Of a DNA stretch of 11,835 nt, positions 6,572 through 11,835 are shown in pieces (the first letter of the stretch is position 1; each line of letters opens with the position of its first letter). This DNA is from Candidatus Stahliibacteriota bacterium (GTDB lineage: Bacteria > Hydrothermota > Tepidihabitantia > B3-TA06). The notes under the pieces were generated by a model that worked only from the letters and a program-made list of their open reading frames with translations, was not told the origin of the DNA and did not search any database. The translations under genes were made by a program, and so were the position numbers. The stretch covers positions 1-11,835 of the forward strand of contig JAUVJT010000042.1 of assembly GCA_030592225.1 (NCBI GenBank), given 5' to 3'.

Positions 6572-7681
6572 CTAGACCGGCAGCGTGGGAGGGGTTATCT
6601 GAATGGGTACGGGCATAACGGTAAGGATGAGTATTATGAGAGCCGCGATGGCGATGATGATGTCCAACGGTTCAAGCGGTGTAATTTCATCGGCGGCTGG
6701 GGGATGGCGGCATCCGAACATCAGGGTAAGAACTCCCCACACCATCCAGTTCCAGGACTTAAAAATAAAGGCAGTGGCAAGCATAAGAACGTAGACCGGA
6801 ATCATGATGTAGATACGGCGCTTACCGAAAAGCCCGTAGGCAATGTGCCCGCCGTCAAGCTGTGAAAGGGGAAGAAGATTGAACGCGGTAACCAGAAATC
6901 CCAGCCACCCGGCAAGAGCAATGGGATGAATCAGGATGGTGGAGTTCTCAGGCACGGGTCCTTTTACGACTAACGCAAGGAATTGAAAGATAAGCGATTC
7001 GCCGAATTGGAAAATAAGCGATTCGCCGAACTGGAATCCGCCCGCGACCGTATCCTGGGGGACGACCTCTGAAAGCATCAATCCTACGATGACCACCGGA
7101 ACAGCCACCATGAATCCCACGATAGGCCCGGCCGCGCCGACACGAATGAGGGTGCGGCGGTTGTCGGTAAGACCCATACGGATAACCGCTCCCATGGTCC
7201 CGAAAGGAGGAATGAAGGGGATGAAAAACGGAAGCGTGGCAGGAACCCCATAGCGGCGACAGGTAATATAATGACCAAGCTCGTGACTGCCCAGGATAAG
7301 GATAAGAGCCAGGGAGTAAGGCAGACCCTTCCAGATGAGCAGTGGATTGGTAAAGATGTCGACACCCGCCCACATCGCCCCGCCAATGGTGGTAGTCAGC
7401 AGAGTCAACCCGAGCAGCAGCCAGTTAAGCCAGAGGCGCTGACGCACACCCTTGAGGACGAAACGTCCTATCTTAAGCCGGTGAGGATCAACCGCAGAGC
7501 CCTTGTTGGGTTCAAAAAGCGGGGTGTAGCCTGTGTCTGCAAAAACGGCGCGAATGGCCTCGATGTTTTCATTATAAGGCTCGTATATCCGCCCTTCAAG
7601 GGTTATAAAACGCACCCCGACTTTAACCTCGCCGATACGCATGTAGGGCTCGACCTTGGGAATAAGTTCAGCAACGCTCAT
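6572..7681 (-). CDS. site-2-type (M50) intramembrane metalloprotease, EGY-like
   Basis: A 369-residue multi-pass membrane protease. HELGH at residues 133-137 is the zinc site with catalytic Glu, and LSQLDGGH (272-279) supplies the third ligand Asp, as in S2P-family M50 enzymes. NPLLIWKGLPYSLALILILGSHELGHYI and PFFIPFIPPFGTMGAVIRM match the EGY1/archaeal S2P branch. The N-terminal 80 residues form a soluble domain also seen in that branch, and CRHPPAADEITPLEPLD is its usual C-terminal loop. Such enzymes cut transmembrane substrates, often in signalling or membrane quality control; the substrate here is unknown. Residues 216-234 contain a perfect in-frame tandem duplication of FQFGESLI. A TTGACC-16-TATAGT site lies 11 nt upstream of the ATG and overlaps the end of the aldolase gene. 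Confidence 0.9.
   Translation of the reverse strand: MSVAELIPKVEPYMRIGEVKVGVRFITLEGRIYEPYNENIEAIRAVFADTGYTPLFEPNKGSAVDPHRLKIGRFVLKGVRQRLWLNWLLLGLTLLTTTIGGAMWAGVDIFTNPLLIWKGLPYSLALILILGSHELGHYITCRRYGVPATLPFFIPFIPPFGTMGAVIRMGLTDNRRTLIRVGAAGPIVGFMVAVPVVIVGLMLSEVVPQDTVAGGFQFGESLIFQFGESLIFQFLALVVKGPVPENSTILIHPIALAGWLGFLVTAFNLLPLSQLDGGHIAYGLFGKRRIYIMIPVYVLMLATAFIFKSWNWMVWGVLTLMFGCRHPPAADEITPLEPLDIIIAIAALIILILTVMPVPIQITPPTLPV
6990..7037. repeat. 24-bp in-frame tandem duplication inside the M50 gene
   Basis: The unit at 6990-7013 is repeated at 7014-7037 with two differences (T/C, A/T). It encodes FQFGESLI twice, followed by a third partial FQF. It keeps the reading frame and lengthens a hydrophobic loop between membrane segments by eight residues. 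Confidence 0.9.
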
Positions 7682-7692
7682 ACTAAGCCTTA

Positions 7693-7720
7693 ACTATAGC
7701 AACTACAAGCGCCAGGTCAA
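7693..7720 (-). promoter_or_regulatory. promoter for the M50 protease gene
   Basis: On the minus strand, TTGACC (7720-7715), a 16-bp spacer and TATAGT (7698-7693), with 11 nt to the ATG. The -35 box overlaps the TGA of the upstream aldolase gene. A start 6-7 nt past the -10 box would leave a leader of about 4-5 nt. AAGG in the gap is a weak Shine-Dalgarno candidate if transcription begins further upstream. Confidence 0.55.
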
Positions 7721-8490
7721 GGTTGTTCAAATGCCTTGTAGAGATTGTTGAGTTGATCCGTGCCAAGGCCGCTGTGATGGAGTTCCTCGCCGAGGAGGAG
7801 CGCTACTCGTGCGGCCTTTTCTGCAGTCTCGATAATATCAAAGGCCTCGCTAAACCCCTTGCCCACAGCGACCATCCCGTGTCCTCGCCAGATAACTGCC
7901 GAGACTTTATGAACGGCATCTGCGGTGACCTTGCCCAGTTCGTCGCTTCCCGGGGTTAAGTAATCGAGAATCTCCAGATTATTGTGCAGCAGAAGACTCG
8001 CTTCCGGGAACATACGGATGAGAACGGAGACAAGCAGGGCGTTATCACAGATGAGATGCGTAAGGGCGATAAGAAAGGTGGGATGAGTGTGAAGAAAGAC
8101 GCGATCATCCGGACGAAAGCTGGAGAGTGCGGCATGGACGGCAAGATGGCTGGGCAGTTCACTGGTGGGATTGCCGGAGGGACATTGAAAAATATAAGCC
8201 TGCCCTTCATCTGTGATTTTTACCAGACACAGGTTATCGGACGGATTATCAGCCAGGTCCCGCATCCTGCTTCCTGCGGTGGTGAGAATAAGGGATTGGC
8301 CGTCGAGTTCGGGCACGGCGGCGCTGAGAGAGCGCTTCTCCCCCTCCAAATTAAAGGCGCGGTCCAGTCTGAAAGACAGGTTGCCGCCGTTGGCCTCGGC
8401 CCAGCCGCGTTCGGCCAGAAGCCGGGCGACCTGTCGAATTTGCAACCCGCAGCTTTCCAACGCCTTGTTTAAGTTTAAGGACTCATGCAT
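7717..8490 (-). CDS. rhaD: class II aldolase, rhamnulose-1-phosphate aldolase type
   Basis: Zinc aldolases of this family cleave ketose 1-phosphates to dihydroxyacetone phosphate and an aldehyde; RhaD splits L-rhamnulose 1-phosphate to L-lactaldehyde. The 257 residues show WAEANGGNLSFRL (30-42, phosphate-binding Asn-Gly-Gly-Asn), TAGSRMRDL (71-79), TSELPSH (109-115, with the catalytic Glu at 111 by analogy to E. coli RhaD), HTHPTFLIALTHL (zinc ligands His134 and His136), TPGSDELG (179-186) and WRGHG (His204, third ligand). Spacing and length (E. coli RhaD has 274 residues) fit RhaD better than the fuculose or ribulose-phosphate members. No rhamnose isomerase or kinase gene is in the window, so the substrate is inferred from homology alone. 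A promoter-like site precedes the gene, and there is no Shine-Dalgarno sequence at good spacing. Confidence 0.85.
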   Translation of the reverse strand: MHESLNLNKALESCGLQIRQVARLLAERGWAEANGGNLSFRLDRAFNLEGEKRSLSAAVPELDGQSLILTTAGSRMRDLADNPSDNLCLVKITDEGQAYIFQCPSGNPTSELPSHLAVHAALSSFRPDDRVFLHTHPTFLIALTHLICDNALLVSVLIRMFPEASLLLHNNLEILDYLTPGSDELGKVTADAVHKVSAVIWRGHGMVAVGKGFSEAFDIIETAEKAARVALLLGEELHHSGLGTDQLNNLYKAFEQP

Positions 8491-8500
8491 AATGGAGTGT

Positions 8501-8528
8501 ATACTACCTTAAAGCCACCCTCTGTCAA
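8501..8528 (-). promoter_or_regulatory. promoter for the aldolase gene
   Basis: On the minus strand, TTGACA (8528-8523), a 16-bp spacer and TAGTAT (8506-8501), with 10 nt to the ATG; an overlapping TATACA (8503-8498) gives a 19-bp spacer. Either choice predicts a leader of only a few nucleotides. Confidence 0.55.
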
Positions 8529-8620
8529 GATAAATCAAAGAAAAAGTGCTTTACGGAGATAGATTATTGAACACCCGCAACCCGTAACACCCGTACCCTT
8601 GAGGGGCATTTTCACTATAT

Positions 8621-8645
8621 CCAGGAACATACGTTCCTGGTTTTT
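8621..8645 (+). terminator. intrinsic-terminator-like hairpin facing the plus strand
   Basis: CCAGGAAC (8621-8628) pairs with GTTCCTGG (8633-8640) over an ATAC loop and is followed directly by TTTTT (8641-8645). The T-run lies on the plus-strand side only, yet both flanking genes are on the minus strand. It may end a short plus-strand transcript or block antisense read-through into the gene at 8663. Confidence 0.55.
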
Positions 8646-8662
8646 AAGGACATAACACCGGA

Positions 8663-9529
8663 TCAGGTGGCAGCCAGGCGTTCAAGCTCGCCCAGCAGAT
8701 TCTCGGGTGAGGAAACCGCAAGAGCTACTGCAGGCAGTTCTTCCAGCGGACCCGGACTGTCGGAACGGCGGGAGTGAAACGAGGAGTCGGCCTTGGCCGG
8801 GGCGAAGTTGGCCAGGAGTTCCTCTCGCGTCAGTTCAAGTGTAGATTCCCGGCCTGCAGGATTTATTAGTACCCCTCTCTTAAGAAGGGTATTTGCGTAC
8901 CGGTTCGTACAAGGCTTACGCGTCCACGGCGTGGAGTAAAGGTGCAAACCACTGTCTTCACACCGCAGCAGCAATCTGTTTGTCCCAATGGTCGGAAAAT
9001 TGCCTACCAGCACCTTGATGAGTTTCTCCGTCTCAGACTGGGGAGCGGCGTTAACTAAAAGTCCTACCTTGGAAACGAGAAGCCCTATTCCACGCACGAA
9101 TTGCTCCCGTGACGGATCAAGACTGGCGCGAAAAGAAAGCTGAAGGAGAAGATCCCAGGACGAGGTAAATATCTTCTGTCCCAGCCAGGGAGTATCCATG
9201 AATACCTTGATCCTGTTTCGTTGAGGGGCAAGAATCGCTTCCATGCCCGCAGCTCCTTCAAAAGGAGAAGTCACCCGCAGGAATAGATATTCTCCCTTGG
9301 AAAGCAGGGTCCACACCGGTCCCTGAACCAGCACCTTTGCCTTGGGAAAACACACTCCGCCCAAAGGACGATCAAGAACGTCCACGTGAATGGTGCTGTG
9401 GGTAGGAATAATTGAACCTGATCCAAAGAGATGGAAGAAACGACTACACGCATAACGTACAGGGCTCTTTACGTAGTAGTAAATCAAGAATTCACGATCG
9501 CATAGATTAAGTCTTTCGTCTGCAATCAT
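8663..9529 (-). CDS. hypothetical protein, weak HprK-like kinase-fold signature without P-loop
   Basis: 288 residues from the ATG at 9529, chosen because AGGAGA lies 6 nt upstream. An in-frame TTG at 9625 would add 32 residues, but its ribosome-binding site is poor. No family is assigned with confidence. Residues about 145-206 are reminiscent of HprK-like kinase domains found in peptide-modification and polysaccharide clusters: a beta-strand/loop/helix GLLVNAAPQSETEKLIKVL where a P-loop would lie, then LLLRCEDSGLHLYSTPWTRKP, resembling the D-x-G...GTPW segment. The expected GxSGxGKST is absent (AAPQSETEKL instead), so if the relation is real the protein cannot bind ATP in the usual way. There is no signal peptide or membrane helix. 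Codon use resembles its neighbours, and the C-terminal 60 residues look disordered then helical. The gene stands alone, with a separate promoter and a structured leader. Confidence 0.6.
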   Translation of the reverse strand: MIADERLNLCDREFLIYYYVKSPVRYACSRFFHLFGSGSIIPTHSTIHVDVLDRPLGGVCFPKAKVLVQGPVWTLLSKGEYLFLRVTSPFEGAAGMEAILAPQRNRIKVFMDTPWLGQKIFTSSWDLLLQLSFRASLDPSREQFVRGIGLLVSKVGLLVNAAPQSETEKLIKVLVGNFPTIGTNRLLLRCEDSGLHLYSTPWTRKPCTNRYANTLLKRGVLINPAGRESTLELTREELLANFAPAKADSSFHSRRSDSPGPLEELPAVALAVSSPENLLGELERLAAT

Positions 9530-9553
9530 CAGAAATCTCCTTATAATAGGGAG

Positions 9554-9585
9554 GGTGGCTGCCGAGGTAAACCCCGGCAGCCACC
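9554..9585. promoter_or_regulatory. strong hairpin in the leader of the HprK-like gene
   Basis: GGTGGCTGCCG (9554-9564) pairs perfectly with CGGCAGCCACC (9575-9585), an 11-bp GC-rich stem; two further G:C pairs inside close a TAAA loop. On the minus strand it ends 12 nt before the AGGAGA Shine-Dalgarno sequence (9541-9536). No T-run follows, so it is not a standard terminator or attenuator. A CCTCCT just upstream on the same strand could pair with the Shine-Dalgarno sequence in an alternative fold. Confidence 0.6.
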
Positions 9586-9661
9586 GGATAAGTATGGGAG
9601 GAGGGCGTAATTTCTTCCGTTTCAATTCTCTCTTCCCTTACTCATCCTTCAGCCTGTGTTC

Positions 9662-9689
9662 ATAATAGCAAAAAAAATCCCATCGTCAA
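9662..9689 (-). promoter_or_regulatory. promoter for the HprK-like gene
   Basis: On the minus strand, TTGACG (9689-9684), a 16-bp spacer including eight T, and TATTAT (9667-9662). Transcription would begin near 9655, giving a leader of about 125 nt to the ATG at 9529 that contains the hairpin at 9554-9585. Confidence 0.6.
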
Positions 9690-9698
9690 TCAGCAAGA

Positions 9699-9722
9699 TA
9701 CCCTATCCTTCTCCCTAGGGTA
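9699..9722. repeat. TACCCTA/TAGGGTA inverted repeat
   Basis: TACCCTA (9699-9705) and TAGGGTA (9716-9722) form a perfect 7-bp inverted repeat with a 10-nt centre. It lies just upstream of the -35 box of the divergent promoter at 9662-9689, a fitting place for an operator. It shares TACCCTAT with the two hairpin repeats but not their right flank. Confidence 0.4.
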
Positions 9723-9779
9723 AAAACCCGAGAAACCCCAAGGCAAATCAAACCTCGTTTTTGCGTAACCGACGTAATT

Positions 9780-10160
9780 GTGCGCCTTAAGTTTTGGCTA
9801 TTGAAACATCGCAAATATCCCTTGCAAGCGCTCCATCTTGAACCCGGGAAGAGATACCTTGCAGGCAGTGATAAAACTCACCGTCAACGGCATTCCTTGA
9901 CATCACTAATTCCAGGCATAGACTTTCTAAAACCATGGAGGTCGCAGATGTGGATTTACTGTCAACACGACATAGAAATCGAGTGCGAAAGCATTGAGAA
10001 ATGGGAGGAAAATCCCTATTTCCTGAGTCTGAAGCAATGCAATGTCCGTAAAAAGATATCGTCCAAAAAGGGGATAGCCGAAATCATACTAAACCCGGAT
10101 CAGATCATCGTTATCGGCAGGGAAAAACTAGATTGGCATGAGCTGCAGCGCTTAAGGTAA
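9780..10160 (+). CDS. small hypothetical protein, possibly FHA-like
   Basis: The frame is open from 9669 to the TAA at 10158. The GTG at 9780 gives 126 residues but has no Shine-Dalgarno sequence; an internal ATG at 9948 with GGAGG 6 nt upstream would give 70 residues, so the start is unresolved. The pattern ALHLEPGKRYLAGSD near the start and EIILNPDQIIVIGREKLDW near the end resembles the first and last strands of an FHA (phosphothreonine-binding) beta-sandwich, where G-R-x-x and S-R-x-H are expected. Those binding motifs are not recognisable, so this is a weak structural guess. There is no signal peptide. It is AT-richer than the operon genes and stands alone, and it could be a decayed gene or chance frame. 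Confidence 0.4.
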   Translation: MRLKFWLLKHRKYPLQALHLEPGKRYLAGSDKTHRQRHSLTSLIPGIDFLKPWRSQMWIYCQHDIEIECESIEKWEENPYFLSLKQCNVRKKISSKKGIAEIILNPDQIIVIGREKLDWHELQRLR

Positions 10161-10392
10161 ACGAGAGAAAACAGCTTGTGGAGGAGATTTGGATGATTGT
10201 ATTGAACGGCTTGGAGAACTAAGTAGTATTATCATCGGGAATTTGGGATTCAGGTGGTAAATCTTAAGGTCTTGACAATATACTCTGAGTCGTTAAACTT
10301 ATTGTTATAGGTAAGTAATGGATGCTAGGGAGGCTGAGGCCTGCCTCGGCAGCATAGTTACGAATGCAAACGATTCCATCCTAGGAGGAATC
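10161..10392 (+). other. intergenic region upstream of the C10 peptidase gene
   Basis: No gene is convincing here. It contains a nine-codon ATG reading frame (10193-10222) preceded by AGGAG at good spacing, the promoter-like site at 10272-10299, and an in-frame ATG at 10318 that lacks a ribosome-binding site. No hairpin, repeat or terminator is evident. Confidence 0.5.
10272..10299 (+). promoter_or_regulatory. promoter for the C10 peptidase gene
   Basis: TTGACA (10272-10277), a 16-bp spacer and TAAACT (10294-10299, four of six consensus bases). A start near 10306 would leave a leader of about 87 nt to the TTG at 10393. Confidence 0.4.
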
Positions 10393-11835
10393 TTGAAGAG
10401 TTCGAGTGTTAGATTGTTTATCTCCGGCGTACTTGTCCTTCTTGTTTCAATAGGTTTGGCTCACGCCAAAGGGGCAGACCCGGAGACGGCGACAAAGGTG
10501 GCTGAAACCCAAGTTAGACTCATAAGCCAGCGTCTTGCGAAGACAAACTACCTCAGCGCGCCTTACACATTATCTACAAATAACTTAAAATACCTTTACT
10601 CAAAAGATGAAAAACTGCTTGCCTAAGTATTTGAACTTGAACCCCGCGGTTTTGTTGTTGTAACGACAAATACCGATCTTGTCCCGGTTATCACCTACTC
10701 CGAACACGGCTCTTTCCCGTGGGACGAAAGTCCATTGAACCTCCTCCTCCACATGCTAAGAGAAGATTTAAGAATGCGTATGGCCGCCCGCGATATGCTT
10801 GAACAGGAGCAAATCGCCAGATATCATGCACTGTGGGAGGAATATGCTTCAGGCAACGCAGCCCTAAAGGATCCGGGAGATTCATGGCCACCGAGTGGTC
10901 AAACGTGGACAGGCGGCTGGGTAGAAAGCATGTGGCATCAGGGTTCTCCTTACAACGATGACTGTCCGATAGATCCCCTTACCAGTGACCGCTGCGTTGT
11001 GGGATGCGTGGCAACCGCTATGGGACAAATCATTGCTTTCTGGCAGTACCCAGATTCTGTAATCTTCACAAGCGCGGACAATTACACTACCGTCTCCCGC
11101 GGCATAAACATAGATGCAACTACGGCAAGCATACCCAGTATCGACTACAATGACGGATCACCCTCCACCGATGTCTGCACGGATATTTCTTTCGCCTGCG
11201 GGGTAAGCGTACAGATGGATTATACAAGCACGGGCTCCGGCGCATACACAAGTGATTGTGCAAACGCCTTTACGAACTATTTCGACTACACCACCGCTGA
11301 GTCAAAGATGAGCACCGCACCTGATTTCTACAGCACCCTGGAACAAAACATGAAAGATAGTATGCCTGCGCAATTGTCTATCACCGATGGTATTATGGGC
11401 CATTCCATCGTCTGCGACGGCTTTCGCGAACCCTCGGCAGGAGGCGATGACGAGTGGCATCTGAATTACGGGTGGTCCCCCAACCCTGACCCCCTGCTTT
11501 CCTCATGGTATATCCTGCCTACAGGAATGCCTGCAGGTTACAATACGGTCAACCTCGGCGTGGTAAACGTAGAAGCGCCCAGAAGACCAGGGTCTAATCC
11601 CGAACCGCCCGTTGCCGACTTCAGCGGTACCCCGACATCAGGCACTCCGCCCCTTGACGTAACCTTTAGTGATCTTTCGACCAATAGTCCCACTACGTGG
11701 TCGTGGACCTTTGGCGATGACGGGACATCTGATCAGCAGAATCCTTCACACACCTATTCCGCAGAAGGCGTCTACACGGTAGAACTTACCGTAACCAACG
11801 CCGACGGTTCCGATACCGAGACTAAGGTAGATTAC
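10393..11835 (+). pseudogene. secreted C10 (streptopain-type) cysteine peptidase with PKD domain, one in-frame stop, 3' end outside window
   Basis: The start is TTG at 10393, with AGGAGG at 10383-10388; it yields a clean signal peptide (KSSSVRLF, then a Val/Leu/Ile-rich core, cleavage after AHA at residue 25). The ATG at 10318 would add 25 non-signal residues. Residues 26-120 are a Spi-type propeptide, 150-400 the peptidase, and about 405 to the end a PKD domain (WSWTFGDDGTSDQQNPSHTYSAEGVYTVELTV). The catalytic Cys205 lies in VVGCVATAMGQII, His337 in MGHSIVCDGF, and Asn358 in WHLNYGWS; WQGSPYN-like WHQGSPYNDDCP precedes them. Codon 78 (10624-10626) is TAA in LLA-stop-VFELEPRGFVVV, where family members carry Tyr or similar. 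The downstream frame stays open for 403 codons to the window end. Either a recent nonsense mutation, a base error (TAC/TAT to TAA) or read-through explains this. PKD domains usually bind polymers or extend surface proteins. Confidence 0.85.

Larger units (their letters stand above)
6284..6575. mobile_element. MITE-like or IS-relic segment bounded by imperfect inverted repeats
   Basis: This covers nearly all of the gene-free stretch 6246-6571. The left end CTGGGAGGCTGTCTGA (6284-6299) and the right end TCAGACAAGCTCCTAG (6560-6575) are inverted relatives, matching at 13 of 16 positions. The interior has no credible ORF. It holds short direct repeats (GACGAAGT at 6351 and 6371; CGCAGATT at 6393 and 6403) and the second TACCCTATG hairpin (6481-6523). 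The ends resemble terminal repeats of some insertion sequences (GGCTGTCT-type), but no target-site duplication is evident. The right repeat overlaps the stop codon of the M50 protease gene, so an insertion could have reshaped that gene's 3' end. A decayed element, a MITE or chance are all possible. Confidence 0.35.

Noticed and set aside
7271..7693. Long plus-strand ORF opposite the M50 protease gene, and similar ones opposite the aldolase (7984-8472)
   Set aside because: They are antisense shadows: the minus-strand frames carry complete family motifs, while the plus-strand translations are low-complexity and match nothing.
8570..8593. AACACCCG direct repeats as a binding-site array
   Set aside because: There are only two 8-bp copies 16 bp apart in C-rich DNA, with no regulator gene nearby; this is weak evidence.
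9530..9625. TTG at 9625 as the start of the HprK-like gene
   Set aside because: The ribosome-binding site is poor, the segment is occupied by a strong hairpin, and an ATG with AGGAGA at ideal spacing lies at 9529. Kept as an open question in the findings.
10193..10222. Nine-codon ORF with a good Shine-Dalgarno sequence (AGGAG)
   Set aside because: It is too short to judge, has no attenuator structure downstream, and AGGAG-ATG pairs occur by chance in this composition.
10318..10392. ATG at 10318 as the start of the C10 peptidase
   Set aside because: It has no ribosome-binding site and would put 25 polar residues before the signal peptide; the TTG at 10393 has AGGAGG and gives a normal signal peptide.
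10624..10626. TAA decoded as an amino acid genome-wide (alternative genetic code)
   Set aside because: TAA properly ends the second TPR gene (1371-1373), and TAG and TGA end the other genes, so the standard bacterial code fits; a local lesion or error is simpler.

Overview
The window is bacterial, moderate in GC, densely packed, and uses the standard code (TAA, TAG and TGA all close genes). The gene mix is TPR scaffolds, an ExeA-type ATPase, a DUF4159 protein, an EGY/S2P-type M50 protease and a C10 peptidase followed by a PKD domain. This suggests an uncultured FCB-like or candidate-phylum lineage (WOR-3/Stahlbacteria-like would fit). That placement is an inference from gene content; no rRNA or tRNA gene is present to test it.

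Layout. (1) Bases 1-3667, plus strand: a tight, translationally coupled operon of a TPR protein (5' end cut off by the window), a second TPR protein with a Pro-rich linker, an ExeA/GspA-like AAA ATPase, a PHP-domain phosphoesterase and a DUF4159 protein. (2) Bases 3675-4346, minus: an AT-rich orphan membrane-anchored protein that looks acquired. (3) Bases 4381-4613: an intergenic mosaic of hairpins and repeat-like elements. (4) Bases 4614-6245, minus: comF and lgt, 3 bp apart. (5) Bases 6246-6571: a gene-free stretch bracketed by an imperfect 16-bp inverted repeat and holding the second copy of a hairpin found at 4441. (6) Bases 6572-8490, minus: an M50 site-2-type protease and a RhaD-type class II aldolase, each with its own promoter-like site. 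(7) Bases 8663-9529, minus: an unrecognised protein with a weak HprK-like signature lacking a P-loop. (8) Bases 9780-10160, plus: a small orphan ORF, possibly FHA-like. (9) Bases 10393 to the window end, plus: a secreted C10 (streptopain-type) peptidase with a PKD domain, interrupted by one in-frame TAA in the propeptide.

Three signals stand out. First, two intergenic hairpins (4441-4483 and 6481-6523) share their flanks and an 11-bp bulged stem, and differ by three paired, compensatory changes. Second, minus-strand genes have TTGACN/TAnnnT promoter-like sites with exactly 16-bp spacers. At 4346 and lgt the -10 box lies only 6 nt from the ATG, predicting leaderless mRNAs. Third, the C10 protease carries a single nonsense codon while its catalytic Cys, His and Asn remain intact.

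No multi-gene defence, secretion or biosynthetic system can be assembled convincingly from this window. The best candidates for something undescribed are the covarying hairpin family, the five-gene TPR/ATPase/PHP/DUF4159 operon, and the degenerate HprK-like protein with its structured 5' leader.
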